This document shows, in pieces, positions 20,610 through 33,273 of a stretch of 64,000 nt of DNA. This DNA comes from Rhodamnia argentea (Eukaryota > Streptophyta > Magnoliopsida > Myrtales > Myrtaceae). The notes beneath the pieces are model-generated. The model searched no databases. It was not told where the DNA came from and was given only the letters and a program-made list of their open reading frames with translations. The first letter of the stretch is position 1. Each line of letters starts with the position of its first letter. The stretch lies in contig NC_063155.1 of the NCBI RefSeq assembly GCF_020921035.1, forward strand, positions 27,831,294 through 27,895,293. Direction: 5' to 3'. Position numbers and translations under genes: made by a program.

Positions 20610-23600
20610 CTAGAATACACTACTAGTGTTGTGTGACTCGGTATCATGACGAACATTGTCGTTTTTGTTGTAGTTGTTGCCGCCGTTGATATTGGTCTCG
20701 TTAGTATTACTCTTGAAGTTCCTGCAGACTTTGATTGGTAAGGATAGCTTCGCAAACACCTCCTCCCTTTGGGGGCGGTTTGCATAGAGTATCCAGAGGA
20801 CTAGGCATAGCATGACTCCTATAGAGATCAAGCCCAGTCCAGCATTGACCAACCTCAGATGACTTTCCAGAGGAGGACAATGAATTGCGGTGATCTCCTG
20901 AAACGTGTCCCTCACGAAATCGCAGTTCTGGAGGCTAAGCAAAGGAGGGGCATAGTGCTCGAGCGCATAACTTTCATTCACCGCCCCCACCAACTGCGTG
21001 TAAATTGCAGGGGTGATTCTACCGGGTGTAGTGCATATGCCCGATGCAGATACTTGGCACGTGTAATTCTCCCAAACCTGAAAACATTTCAAACGTAATG
21101 GAGAAGTTAAAAAATCCATTGACACTTACAATGCAACCAGTTGAAGTACAAGGAAAGGGACTAGGCGTTGCTTGGCAGACTGTTTCTCTTAAACTACCGC
21201 AGGTTATTCAGAGCAACGAGGCAAGCAAACCCCAATCTTTATTCAAATATTGAAGGATGTTTTTAGTGATATTCACTCACTGGTTCAAAACTTTAACAAA
21301 AACAGGGAAAGACTTTGGGATTTAGTTAAGATAAAGAATACAAAAGGATCCCCGGATCTCGCGCATTTGCATGTTTCACTTAGCTTCAAAGTAATTGTTC
21401 CCACGAGTATATATGTTAGAAACAAAAACGACAATTTAACCACCGATAATGAGTCAAAGAATTATCAACACTCCCCAAACCAGGTCTTTTTTTTTCACAA
21501 AGGCATCAGATGTGGACCTCATGAATGATAAAAATTATCTCTTTGACGGCTTTAGCTAAAGCGCTAAGGACCTAATGTGTCCCCACAAATCGGCATGTTT
21601 GCGACAGCTTGTTCTCTCACTAGAAAGAGGATGACCAAATAATTTTAACGAGTATCATACCAGAGAAGCATTAGCGATGGACACTTCTTGCGATCCACAT
21701 TGGCGATCTTTCAGGGCAGAGTCAAATGGATAGCAGAGAGGCGGCATCATAGGTCCAGACTGATTATAGTAATATAGATTGCCCTGGGCTGGGTATGTAT
21801 TGGCATAGGTATATATAAATCGATTCACGACATTGACAATATCCGTGATGACTTGTTTACTCTGTACTAGTGTCTGATTTGTGGTTCTCTGGTCAACACA
21901 AGGAAGGATGTCGCTAAGAGCAGATTCAGCATGGGGATTCTCCACCCATTCTTCCATTGCCATGCACGTGTCAGAAATTGCACTGAGATAAAGAGGAAAA
22001 GCGACAGTCATGTTTCTATCATACCCAGTATTCTTATTCACATGACATGAATACATCCTCAAAACATCAAAGATCTTAAGAAGGTGTAAATTCAGGCAAA
22101 AGGATTGACTTTTAGTGTAGTCATGAAAGGCACAGCCAGTGAATATAGTGGCAATGCAAGTAAAGGCTAAAAAGTTTTAGGATGCGTCAGAAAGAATGCA
22201 TAACAGGACAAATAGAAGTAATTAATGAACAAAAGGGAACAGTTGAAGGTTCAAATTTAGTATATCAAACATCAAACCTCAAACATATAAATGATATAAG
22301 AATTACTAAATCAATGAAGTCAGCATGCAGATATATATCTCTAGAAATTAATGAAAGAACAAAGTCCAACTCCTGCATGCACCTATATAGAATTCTACAA
22401 GCAGGTCTATCAATTTACTGAATCAGAGGCTAGGGAGAATCGACGAAAATGCTTGCAGTGGAGTTCAGCATCTTACTTGTTGAAAATTACAAAAATTCCA
22501 CAGAGGATGAAAGTAACAGCAACAAGTAGCCACCCACTTATGACAAATCTGCAAAGATACAAGATAGCACGTTAGACTAGAGTAATAAAACAATAATGGG
22601 CAAAAATACGAATTGTTGTTGGATTGCAAAAAGATCATTGTCAATGCAAAAGCCTTACAAGTATATTGCATGCCGATGGCCAAGTACAGACAACACTGGG
22701 AGATGAAAATACAATGAATCAGTACAAAGCAAGAAGACAAGGAGAAATAAAATCGTACTGGTCAGATAGAGATTGCAAATAATAGCAGTGTGGCAGGCAC
22801 ATACAAAGTCCAATGAGAGATAACAGAAGCATCACCGCAGCCACAGTGATCAATGTCGAGCGCCTGCAAGAATGGATTGAAAAAACCTATTGTTGCTTCA
22901 AATACCAATAAAAGCTCAGTATATTAAAATTGTTGCAAAGGACAATACATACACTGCATTAAATACTCTTCTTATTTTTCCAGAGTTTTTGCTTGTCTTC
23001 TCTGCCAGAGTATCTGCCGCAGCGTTTAAATCTTGATTTAACCTATCTATATCACTCATGACATTGGATGGAAGGAAAACTTGGGCCACACTGATATTCT
23101 TTGCAAGAGACAAATACTCGGTAACATTTCTGAGTGTCTGCACTGTGTAGTCTGACTGGTTGACAACATATTTCAGAGTACTAAAAACTTCACCATGAAA
23201 TTCATCTTGTCCAACAGATAGAAGTATACATCCAATCCTGTACATACGAAGATAAAAAGTGCATTAAGAAAAGCTTGAAAATGAACAGAAGTTCCAAAGG
23301 TTTTATAGTGTTTCTTATTCAACATTCATGACTATTCTATTGGTAATGAAATCTTGTAGATCAATTTTCAGACGTTAGCAGAGGCCATTCTGTCAATCAC
23401 ATTACTACAGAAAGCCAAGTAAACCATAATATGAAAGATAAAATAAGAGTTCAAAGAGAATGTGAAGAAAAGAAAAGTCACTTAGGAGCTTCCACCGGCA
23501 AAATCTCCACATGAACAATCAATGGGACGGACGGAAATCTCTATCCCTCTACCTCTTATCCACACACAAAGCATGAGTGATTTGCTAAAGAAGACAAAAC

Positions 23601-25558
23601 TTACAAAGAGGGAGACAGATAGAAATGTCTCGGCAATAAGTATAATAATGTGCTCATATGATCATATCCATCATGATATTACTCCAATGTTAATACGTCC
23701 AACCGAGTTATACATGCATAAATGACGGCCCATCATCCAATTAAGTGAATTTCACTCGAATAAACCACCAAAAGTCAGAAAAAAAAAGCTGATGAAAGAA
23801 TTAAAAAGCAAGCATAAACAGAAGAAAAATAACAGGAAATAGGAAGGGAAAATACATTGACATTAACAATATATCCATATGAGCTTGAAGTTGGGTTCTT
23901 ACGCCGCAGCAGATGTGAAGAGCAGGAGCATAATGAGGCATATTCTTTGTGAATTGGGAGATCCTCTGTCTTTTATTGTCATTTGCCATCCGCAGCAATG
24001 ATGCACCAGCAGAGCCAACCCAAAGAAAACAAACCATAGTATAGCAAGCACGAAACCAAAAGCACCCGTGAATCCAACAGACTGCAAAGGAAGATGGTCC
24101 CAGAAATCAGGTAAATAGCAGAGATATAACTTGTTCTTAATGCGATAGAATCTTTTAACATGACTAACCCAACATGTCCTTGCAGATTGGAAAGGATATG
24201 ACACAAATCCAATCAATATGCATCAAAACGCTGTAGATAACATCTGAAGTACAAATACACATGCCAACTTGGTTTGATCATGACAAGGTAGATGTCATGA
24301 GTATGCGAAACACAAACTGTTGGCTATCATTTTGTTATTGTTTTTCCTTGTCAGATTATATTCCAGACTGATGGAATTTGCAAGGAACAATTGCGATTCA
24401 AACAGAAGAAATGGCTATTTAGGGAGACAAAATAAGTAATTCTCAAAATGAAATGAAGGGCTGCACAATCATGTGTGGCTTGATTCCCTATCCCTGCTAC
24501 TGAAGAAACAGAGGACGGACACCCAGTTTAATCTCAAAGCAGTCACTGGGATTTGTAGAGTTTCTTACAGGTAAATAGTCAAATGCAAAACTTTAACCTA
24601 ACTATTGGATCCACTTTATACTACAACGACACTTCATTGCTGAAAATCATCAACTCAATCTGCCATATTCAAGTATGCCAGAACATATACAAGGAACCAA
24701 GAAAAACGACAGTATAATTTGGCTAGGTCCACTTGCACAAGAGAAAAACAAAGAGGAATAACTACTAGGAGACTCATGCTTCTAAATAATTTTAGTGAGA
24801 TTACGTTAAGAAATGCTATGAACAAGAACTAAAAACCGGACTTACAGCCCAGTAATGCCGATTAGAAATGTCCCAACCGTCTCGATAATGCTTAAACCCA
24901 CTAAGAATATCAGGCCTATTTGTTCTATTTCCCGCTAACACCAGTGTGCTATGCGGCCCACTAAGTTCCGGCCCCGGCGCTTCTGCAATGGCATCCTCCG
25001 AGACGCCATTTCTCCATGGCCCCAAATTCTCTTGACCTGCGGGTACAAACCATTAGACGAGAAAGCACCAACTGCAGTGCTTCAAATACTTGGGACAACT
25101 TTATGCTGCTAACAAACAAACACGAGTAACATAGTGCAAAGAATCACAGGCCCGCAGATGCGCCACATCATATACCGAACCAGCAGAACACTTCAAACAA
25201 AGTAATACCCAGCTTTCTGGCAATCCCAAAAACGAATCTTCTGCACCTAAATGCTCAGTAGAATATAACCTCCGTTGTAAAGTTCTATGCAAAGAAAAGA
25301 TTCGTCATCTCGTCTTAGCAACGAAACAAAAGGAAAACAACCCACAAGCCCATCCCAAGAGCTACCACTTCACATAAAAAGAAAGAAACGCAAAGCTTCG
25401 ATTTCAGAACGATCATCCAAATCCTAATAAAGTGACTGACCCAAGATGAACTTGAGTGGATCCTTGGCGAGTCCATGCGGGGTTGAGCCAGTGTCAACTG
25501 CTATCGAGCTCGAAGAAGCCCACGAGAGAACCAAGAAAGCAATCAGGAACCTCCTCAT
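20610..25558 (-). CDS. Multi-pass plasma-membrane protein, At2g12400-like
   Basis: Plant-conserved membrane protein, sometimes labelled plasma membrane fusion protein; biochemical role unknown. Exons in transcription order: 25558-25441, 25036-24846, 24081-23903, 23237-22953, 22863-22805, 22695-22659, 22548-22477, 21982-21661, 21077-20610; 576 aa. Signal peptide about 1-20; conserved ENLGPWRNGVSEDAIAEAP after it; helices about 104-133 and 148-172; an extracellular loop with several NxT/S sequons; helices about 260-285 and 289-312; a large Cys-containing loop with YYNQSGPMMPPLCYPF, a Cys pair in NYTC/GICTTPGR and CDFVRDTF; last helix about 498-520. The tail is Asn-rich (TNETNINGGNNYNKNDN). Small exons (59, 37 and 72 bp) encode the third and fourth helices. 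All junctions keep frame. Identity as a family member is firm, function is not. Confidence 0.88.
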
Positions 25559-25901
25559 GCCTCGTGGCTGCTTCTCCTCCTTTCCGGCGAGCCCAATATC
25601 ACTGAAGCCACCGGAGAAGAAGCAAAGACATTTCCAAGATTCGGCCCCCGCGCCAAATCCCGGGATAAAAAGTGAAACTTGTGAATCGGGCGAGAGAGAG
25701 AGCGGTTAACCGAGCCAGCTGGTCCTCAATCTGGCATCCAGAGCATCCCAAGAATCAGATGTGCGAAATTGAATGCAGAAAGTTCACCCATTCCCAGCAT
25801 ATAAAGAGCAGACAAGGAGAGAGACGGGAATGGGGAGTCACATGGGGAGGAATAGTAAGCGAGGAAAAAAGGGCGGGTGTGAATGACACCAGCAAGAACA
25901 C

Positions 25902-25922
25902 ACACACACACTCTCTCTCTCT
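25902..25922. repeat. (AC)n(CT)n microsatellite upstream of the membrane-protein gene
   Basis: Compound dinucleotide repeat about 350 bp 5' of the start codon on the minus strand, probably in or near the 5' leader. Confidence 0.85.
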
Positions 25923-25959
25923 GCATTAACGAAGTAGCGAAGAAAAGCAGCTTGGGCCT

Positions 25960-26800
25960 TTTTTTCTCGTAATCAATTTCTGCTGTTGCTTACCCCACTT
26001 GACATCTTGTCCACTTCTGCTTTTTCCCTCTCTCTCTCCAGCTTTTTTGGCTCACTTTCTTTTTGCCGCTTTCCATAGGACTAAATCTGATGTGATAATC
26101 ACCCACTAAGATTATAGCAAAACGGGAGCATCTTTCACCTGATTTGCTTCGCCTAATCAGCATTTCACTTTATTAATTTGGGAGACAAACATCTGGTGCA
26201 GTCAGCTTGCACCGAATCCATACCATGCTGCGCAATCCTTGCATCGCGCACACCAGGCCATCGAAAACTTCTCCTAGAGATCAGACCGTCCAGTTACATA
26301 CAGGCGCTACAAAATCTCATCTTGGTTCAAACTGAACGAGTTCTGCACTTCCCCAGCAAGTGGAAGGGGACAGCGCATCAGAAGTCGGACGTTTGACGAT
26401 GGAGGGAAGCTGGACGGCGCTGATTGCAGCCATCTACGTGCTTCCGTGCGATTCAGGCGGATTGGTGAACGGGGGAAGAGGAGCAGGGAAAGGCGCGCGC
26501 CGTACACCGCACCCGATCTTCACCGCAATTCCGTGCCGGACATAATGTTTTTCGGCGTCGGTGGATCATCACCGTGAATCACGCAAAGTGACGTCTTCGA
26601 CAGGGCCGTGATCAATTAAACGAAAAAGGGTCGTCCACGGAAACACAAAAAATACAGCACAGCACAGAAAGGCTTCATCTTTATTTGGTCCTCCCTTCCC
26701 TTTCTTCATATTTTAACATTCTTAACGAGTAAGCTTTCCTTTTGACACCAAAAAAAAAAAAAAGAAGCGATCCTACGAACCGACTGTATGTATGATGACT
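25960..26800. other. Intergenic, promoter side of the At2g12400-like gene
   Basis: Contains pyrimidine runs and a poly-A stretch at about 26750. No gene recognised. Confidence 0.4.
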
Positions 26801-26814
26801 CTTCGGTTCTTAGA

Positions 26815-27115
26815 GACGACCCAAATGATCTTCGAACTTTGGCTCAACGTGTACTATAGTCTTTGAACTTTTGAATTTTTCAATATGATTCTTGAATTTT
26901 TTTCATGTTGAATTTAATCTTTGAATTATATAAAAATATTTAATATTTATTCCTGAACTTAAATTAATTGAATTACATAATTGGACACGCTCATATAGTT
27001 TAGGAACCAAATTAAACATATATCAAAAGTTCATTGACTATATTGAATAAATTAAAAGTTCATGAATCACATTGCATATGAGGTCAAAATTCAAGGACTA
27101 ATTGTGTCATCTTTC
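26815..27115. repeat. AT-rich inverted-repeat relic (TTCGAACTTT... family)
   Basis: Left part repeats short phrases such as CTTTGAACTTTTGAA and TTGAATTTAATCTTTGAA. The right part carries their inverted forms (AAAAGTTCATGAATCA, AAAATTCAAGGACTAATTG). This is the style of a worn AT-rich MITE. Ends and target duplication are not clear. Confidence 0.45.
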
Positions 27116-27119
27116 GTCA

Positions 27120-28750
27120 TATGAGAAGTAGCGACTTCTCTCGCTTGTTTATTTAACAAGTGTCAGTAATTGGTAACCCAACCGTTGGCCGTAACTCGTC
27201 CATTTGGGAAAAATTCTGAAGACAGGGGTGACCGCATAACAGAATGATATCAGGTGCATTAAGACCAATATAGGATGAAGATTTGTAAAAACGATAGAGC
27301 AAATTATGGTAGTGCTTAGATAGGACCTACTTGCAAGCACACCATATTTTTTCATATATAATAAAACAATACTCTGGAAAAAGTAATGGCCGTCATGGAA
27401 AAACATAATTTAACGTAGTATTTTGTGTCTATATCGCAATGGAAAGCATTGATTAAGTTTGTTTTTGTGGGGGGGGTGTGGTGTGGGTGGTGGTGGTGGT
27501 GTGGGGGCGCTCTGGGGTATTGCATAATCAAGTGTATAAAACAATATCGCTAAGGTTAGAAAAAGTCTATTTTCGATACTTGAATTTATGCATTTTGTTT
27601 AATCAGGTTCGTTTTATCGTAACCGACGCATTAAATGTGCAAAATTGGTCGGATGGACTAAGTCGGTACCAATATGAAAATGTTTAGGATAAATTGAATT
27701 AGTTAAATTAAAAGACTTAAGACTGAATTAGTTTCAATGTAATAAGTTCAAGATATTTTTGGTACTTTTCCTTAACTAGAACGACAATCATAACGACAAA
27801 CAATCTAATCTCTAAATGTGCAAGAGGAAACGATCATGATCACTATTCACTATATTAAGGGAAGGATAAAGATGGGGTCTCTATCACGGTCAACGCTCCA
27901 AGTAAACGGCCAAACCCTAACGTACGCTGTTGTTGCTCTTGGCCTTACCTATAGTTTGGCTTAAACTTGGCCCTTTATGCACGTGGATTAGTTGAACGAA
28001 AGGGACCTTCGTCAACTTTCATTATCCATCTAACCTCGCGCCCCAGTCGGCCATGCAACAACACACGAAGCATCCAACCGAGAAAACGCCACGCGAACAC
28101 ACACGTGCCTTCGAGATCCCCTGAAGGCTCGAGTCCAAAGCGTCGACCAGAATTTGCCGTCCAAAGCGAAACTTGGCAAAGCTTTTGCAATGGCGTACCG
28201 ACGAGGAAGCACGTGCCTCCTCAAAACGCATGGGACTTGATCTGGTGTTGTTAGGGTTTGGTCATCTGTTTCTGCTCTTGTTTTGCTCTTGTTCGGACAT
28301 GACATGACCCGCAGAGGGAATCATATCTTAAATAGGGTTTCGGTCGGCCGGTCACACTATAAAAATGTGGGGGCGCCTCTCTCGATCCCGTCGCTGTGAG
28401 GGTAGTTGAAATTTATGTCGGACATGTAGCTTATGAACGAAAGGTACCAGACATTAATACATAGAGGCAAACAATTGTCATTTAGCAATTCGCATGACCA
28501 AACATCGTTTTCTATTGGAAAACTTGTGAATAGATGGACAAAGAAACGAGTTACGTTTAACGAAACCAAAATGGTACCTAAGGTAACCACAATCTCCGGA
28601 CCTGCTTCTCGCGTGCACGGCACAACAACAAATTGCACTTACAATCGTGTTTGTGTGCCTCTACATAGTCGTGCTACGTTGGAGATGGATGCGGGTCTTT
28701 CTTTGGTAGAGCGGTCGAGATATGGATTTCAAAGATGAAGTATGTGCATA
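27120..28750. other. Gene-poor intergenic DNA
   Basis: Holds a GT-rich patch at 27467-27510. I recognise no gene; frames of 95-101 codons at 27967 and 28433 have no motifs and lie among equally long antisense frames. Confidence 0.4.
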
Positions 28751-28757
28751 TAATAGA

Positions 28758-29361
28758 GAAAATTGTCCAAAAAAAGTTCATAAACTTATTGCATTTTCGT
28801 AAATTCAGTCCTAAACTTTATAATTTTGTCAATTGAATCTCAGTTCTTTTTATATTTTATCAATTGAGTCCATCCGGACAAATTTGACTAGCAATCCCCA
28901 ACATGATTGTCGGCCATCCTAAGTGACACAGCAAGCACCGACATGGATAAAATTCAAGAAGATTATTTGATTTGATTTTTTTTATTTTTGTCCTTTTTAG
29001 TTTTCCCTTTTCTCTCGCAAGCCAGAGAGGAGGGCCGCCCTCCTAGACCTCAAGTAAGGGACGCTCGCGCCCGGGCTGGCGAGGACAGCCCGCGTTGGCT
29101 TGGCGAAGGCGGCTCTTTGCTAGATCGGGTGAAAAATAATAAAAATGATAAAATATACCCAAAATATTATTTAATTTTGTACACGTCGACGCCGACCATG
29201 CTACCTAGGACAACCAGCATCCCGGGGATTCGGGTCAAAATTGGCCGGATGGATTTAATTAGCAAAACATAAAAAGGTTTATTACTCAATTGGCAAAATT
29301 AAAAGATTTAAAACTGAATTGATAAAAATGCAATGGGTTCAAAATATTTTGGACAATTTTT
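28758..29361. mobile_element. GC-cored inverted-repeat element A
   Basis: Left end AAAATTGTCCAAAAAAAGTT matches, inverted, the right end (...TTTTGGACAATTTT at about 29349-29360). AT-rich arms repeat AATTCAGTCCTAAACTTT-like phrases, and a GC-rich core of about 100 bp (29015-29125, GAGGGCCGCCCTCC) sits between them. No transposase. The same arrangement recurs at least three more times in the window. Confidence 0.65.
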
Positions 29362-29364
29362 CGG

Positions 29365-30004
29365 TATCTAATATAATGGGAGGAGATTTGTTATATGAAT
29401 GATCAGAGATCCTCCAAGGCCCTTTATATCCCGTAAGTCTCGCTGAAGTCTTGTATCACCAGGGCTCGAATCTGATCTGGGCCATATGGCCCCATGAAAA
29501 GCTCGAAACTCTTGATTGTCCAAGTTTTGGTTCTACGGATTTTACTCGTTCTTGCCTTTCGAAATCGAGTCTGATTTACACTGCTGCTTAGGTTCTTCAA
29601 TTTTACTAAATGTGAGTCGCGTTTTATATTTTAAGCTCATTATTAACGAAGGGACTGCACTCGACAAGGGTGTGGTGCCTCTAGTGACGATGACACAGCA
29701 TGGCCAAACGTCGTCGGGATGTCCGATTTAGGAATTTGAACTGTAATTTTGGCACACCCCGAGCATACAATCTATTCGCGGCATGAGATTAGCGAATTTG
29801 AAAGTGTCAACATTGAATGCAGCTTATATATCAGCGAATTTGATTGTCGCAGACTAAATTGTTTGTGTATTCGGATTTGCTTGACGCTATGTAATTCTTG
29901 TTCGAGTCATCCACCTTTCTTACTCGTTGGCAACATCATTCTTGCGCACGTTTAGTTCTCTGATCCACTGGAATCGTTAGGATAGTGCACATAGTGGTTG
30001 TGGA
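29365..30004. other. Intergenic DNA
   Basis: No supported feature. Frames of about 70 codons lack motifs. Confidence 0.4.
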
Positions 30005-30398
30005 TCGTTTCTTTGGGATAAGTATACTATAAGTGCTATAACTTGTGTACGGCATTCATTTGAGTGCCACATCTTTCAAAACGTTTACTTAAGTGCCATA
30101 ATTTTCAAAAATCATTCACTTGAGTGCCACGTTGAAGTAAAATAGTTTACTTTAGTGCTATAGCAACTTTTCTGGCATGCCACGTTATCTTTCCGGCAAG
30201 CCATGTCGGTTTTTCGGCATGCCACGTCGGTTTCCCTATCGTCACGTCGGCTTTTTCGGCGTCCACGTCAACATAGCATTCAAGTGAACGATTTTTGAAA
30301 GTTATGGCACTTAAGTGAATGTTTTGAAAATTGTGGCACTCGGGTGAACGCCGTACAAAAGTTATGGCACTTCTAGTGTACTTTTCCCTTGTTTCTTT
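30005..30398. mobile_element. 374 bp MITE with 10 bp target duplication
   Basis: The element at 30015-30388 begins GGGATAAGTATACTATAAGT and ends with the inverted form (CTAGTGTACTTTTCCC). Flanking 10-mers TCGTTTCTTT (30005-30014) and TTGTTTCTTT (30389-30398) differ at one base. Inner arms repeat TGCCATAA/TTATGGCA phrases, and the core has three CACGTCGG-type repeats. The duplication length points to a Mutator-derived MITE. A partial relative beginning GGGATAAGTATACT occurs at about 34828. Confidence 0.8.
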
Positions 30399-30629
30399 CG
30401 TGAGGAAATGGTAGGAAAGCACTGACACCCCTTCAAAGCCTCCATGTCATGCTCAACATTCTTCAACAACCGTTCAACGTGTGGCTAGAGTTTCAGACCC
30501 GCCAACGATACGCGAGTCCAATATTAAGCATGCACGAGGTCAATTTTAAGCATTTTCAATAAATTAAGGATCAAAATGTAAATTTATCAAAAATATATAT
30601 ACTTAAGTCATATACCCAGCCATCCTTAA

Positions 30630-31485
30630 ATGAATGGCCTAATACCCAAGAAAAACCCCCAAACTTTAGCATTTGTGACAATTATAAAAAAAAAAAAATT
30701 GTCTCATAAAAAATCCCCAACTTTTATTTTTTTTCTCAATTCTACCGGTCTAATACAAAAAAAAAAAAACTTTTGACTTTAGCATTAGCACAAGTCATAT
30801 CTAAAAATTTCTCTTTGTCTCATGAAAAACCCCCCCAATTTTTATTTTTATCACAATTCTACCACCGTCGACTTTTCGTCCATAATCACCCTTAGTTAAT
30901 CCTACGTGGCTCGAATTTTCTCGTCAAACTTACCAATGAATTTTCGAAATTTAGAAACAATAGGTTTTGGGGACTATGAGATTTTAGATCATTCGTCCAA
31001 ATATCTTCATGTCTATCCGTTTTTTGGGATGTTAAGTGCCGAAGAGAATACGAAGTGCGCCGTCCCGAGTGACTCTGTATCTCCCAACAATATGTAAGAA
31101 AGCAAACAACAAAAGAAAAGTTCGGGAGTTTTTTCATGTCAGCTTTGCTGAGTTGTAATTCATTAATAACGTAAAAATGCCATGTGAGATTAACTAATTA
31201 TGATTATGGACGGAATGCTAACAGTGATAGAATTGGGACAAAAGTAAAAGTTGAAGGTTTTTTATGAGACAAAAAAAGTTTTAGACATAATTGGGACATA
31301 TGCTAAAGTTGAGAATTTTTTTGATACTAGGACAATAGAATTGGAGCAAAAGTAAAAGTTTTCAGTAGAATTGAGATAAAAGAAAAAGTTGGAGGTTTTT
31401 CAAGAGATAAACAAAGTTTTAGATATAATTGTCACAAATGCCAAAGTTGAATTTTTTTTGGATATTGTGCCTGATATTAATATAC
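30630..31485. mobile_element. Large AT-rich foldback element
   Basis: Arms contain repeated phrases such as CCCCCAAACTTTAGCATTTG and TGTCTCATAAAAAATCCCC on the left. Their complements are on the right (CACAAATGCCAAAGTTGAA at about 31434, TATGAGACAAAAAAAGTT at about 31262). Each arm is itself two or three tandem variants of the same phrase, suggesting nested or concatenated copies. The centre (about 30940-31100) has higher complexity with no recognised gene. Confidence 0.6.
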
Positions 31486-31489
31486 CCAA

Positions 31490-32375
31490 CTAGAAAAAAA
31501 AATAGTTATGAAACTTTAATAGAAGAAAAAGAAGAAACTCACAATATTTTTGTACATACATGATAAATCTACTATAAATATATAAACATATATATTTAAT
31601 ATTCAACATTTTGAAACTTTTATTTTTTATTACGTTATCATGTCGTGTCGTATTGTGTCGTGTTGTATTATGTCGTATCATGTTGCGTTGCGTATTGATG
31701 TCGGTAGTTCTTCGAGAAAATGGAATTATATGGACTCATTATCAGCCAAATGACAAATTGACAAGTCGTGCAATAAAAGAAAATCAAGAGGTTGCAGAGC
31801 TTGATTCTTGCGCTGGTGGGGAACCGAAATGACAAGGCATGGTCGCGGTAGAGACGATGATTTGACAGACTTCCGGTACAAATAGATGTTTGTGATCGTT
31901 AACGCTCAGACTCATCATCCCCCAAACATCAAACGTTCGCAGCAGGCTTCTCTGCAGAAAAGTTCAGAAACATATTCCTCCGCTTCCATGTCCATAGGAC
32001 CATATGGCTTCTTCCTCAAACAAGCATTATCGTATCAGCACGTTTGGATTGACCCTTGGGAGGGAATAACTGTGCACGCACATAACATTTTTTCCCATTT
32101 CTTTTCCTGTCTGAGTGACTTCCAGTTCCGAGATTCGGTCAAGGAAGGAGATGAAGGGGAACCAGATCGTTGGAGAAGAACTAGCGAACATGGAAGTAAC
32201 GAGGGTTCGGAATTGGTCGTCCATTGGAATTGTCAATCAACCTCCTTTTGTCACTGACCGCGTGCAGATGGTGGCCAATTGGAATCCTCTAAGATATTTT
32301 TATTCTTTTGGTCGAAGAATCCTCCCTAAGATTTCAAGCAGTAATTTTACATCATAAGATTACTTTCTCCAACAA
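31490..32375. other. Intergenic DNA with a degenerate GTCGT repeat
   Basis: At about 31636-31695 an imperfect repeat of (A/G)T(C/G)TCGT units produces low-complexity frames. Frames at 31886 (123 codons) and 32115 (80 codons) overlap each other and an antisense frame, and show no family motif. I do not support them as genes. Confidence 0.4.
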
Positions 32376-32380
32376 CCGTC

Positions 32381-33048
32381 ATTTTCTCAAATAAAGACCT
32401 CGAGCGAATCTTGCTTCAAATAAGAGCATGAAGTAACATAAATAAGCACCTAAAGTGGTCGTGGAATCTCTAAAATGGCCTAACCTAAAGGACATTTTCG
32501 TCGTTTCCTCATTTTGATTTTTGTATATTTTCTTTATTTTCCTTTTTCTATTTTTTTTAAATTACAAAAAAAAAAAAATACACACACACACACACACACG
32601 TAGGCGAGGGTCGCCGCCCACTGCTGGTGGGGTTCGGCGAGGGCCGATAGGGTCATCGGCGCCTTGATGAGGGCCAAGGACCCCACAAACTAGAGTCGAG
32701 GGCCAACGGGCCCTCGCCCGGATTTGGTTGGGCGGGGGTCGTCGGCCCTCTCCCTATTTTGGTGAGGGCCTGTTGGGTCTCGCCGAGGTGCTGGCGACCT
32801 TGCCGGCCTTCGCCACCCTAACTCTCTCGGCGGTGGAGGGGCAGCCATAGGCCTTCCAACCTCTGCGTGCATGTGTGTGTGTGTGTTTTTTTTTAATTTT
32901 TAAGAAAACATACAAATACAAATAAAAAAATCAAATAAAGGAAAATGACAAAAATATCCTTGAAAACCAGATATTTTTTTTAGATTCCATGGCCACTTTA
33001 GGCTCTTATTTGAAACAAGGTTTGCTTGGAGCCTTTCTTTGAGAAAAT
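32381..33048. mobile_element. GC-cored inverted-repeat element B
   Basis: Left arm starts ATTTTCTCAAATAAAGACC and includes CTTGCTTCAAATAAGAGC. The right arm carries the complements (GCTCTTATTTGAAACAAGG at 33002-33020 and CTTTCTTTGAGAAAAT at the end). A GC-rich core (32600-32860) reads as CTCGCC/GGCGAG blocks, and an (AC)n run sits at 32580-32599. No coding potential for transposase. Confidence 0.7.
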
Positions 33049-33196
33049 GATAGCACTTCCGGTCCTTATTTGAAAATTTTCCTCATTGGATTCATGCAAT
33101 CACTCCTATTGATTCTCTATTTTTCTGTTCTTTTCCGTGTTTCGGCAATACCTAAGGCTGGCAATACCATCCATGGCTGCCTCGAGCCGCGAAGCC

Positions 33197-33198
<2 letters not shown>

Positions 33199-33236
<38 letters not shown>
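33199..33236. repeat. (GA)n microsatellite in front of the GDU-like pseudogene
   Basis: About nineteen GA units. On the + strand it is read as an artificial EREREREER stretch in an open frame from 33070. Confidence 0.9.
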
Positions 33237-33239
<3 letters not shown>

Positions 33240-33273
33240 ACGCGATTGCAAGGGGACCGGTGACTGGGCAAAG

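Noticed and set aside
33070-33273. N-terminal extension of the GDU-like frame
   Set aside because: It reads through a (GA)n microsatellite as EREREREER; the family similarity begins only after ATG 33274.
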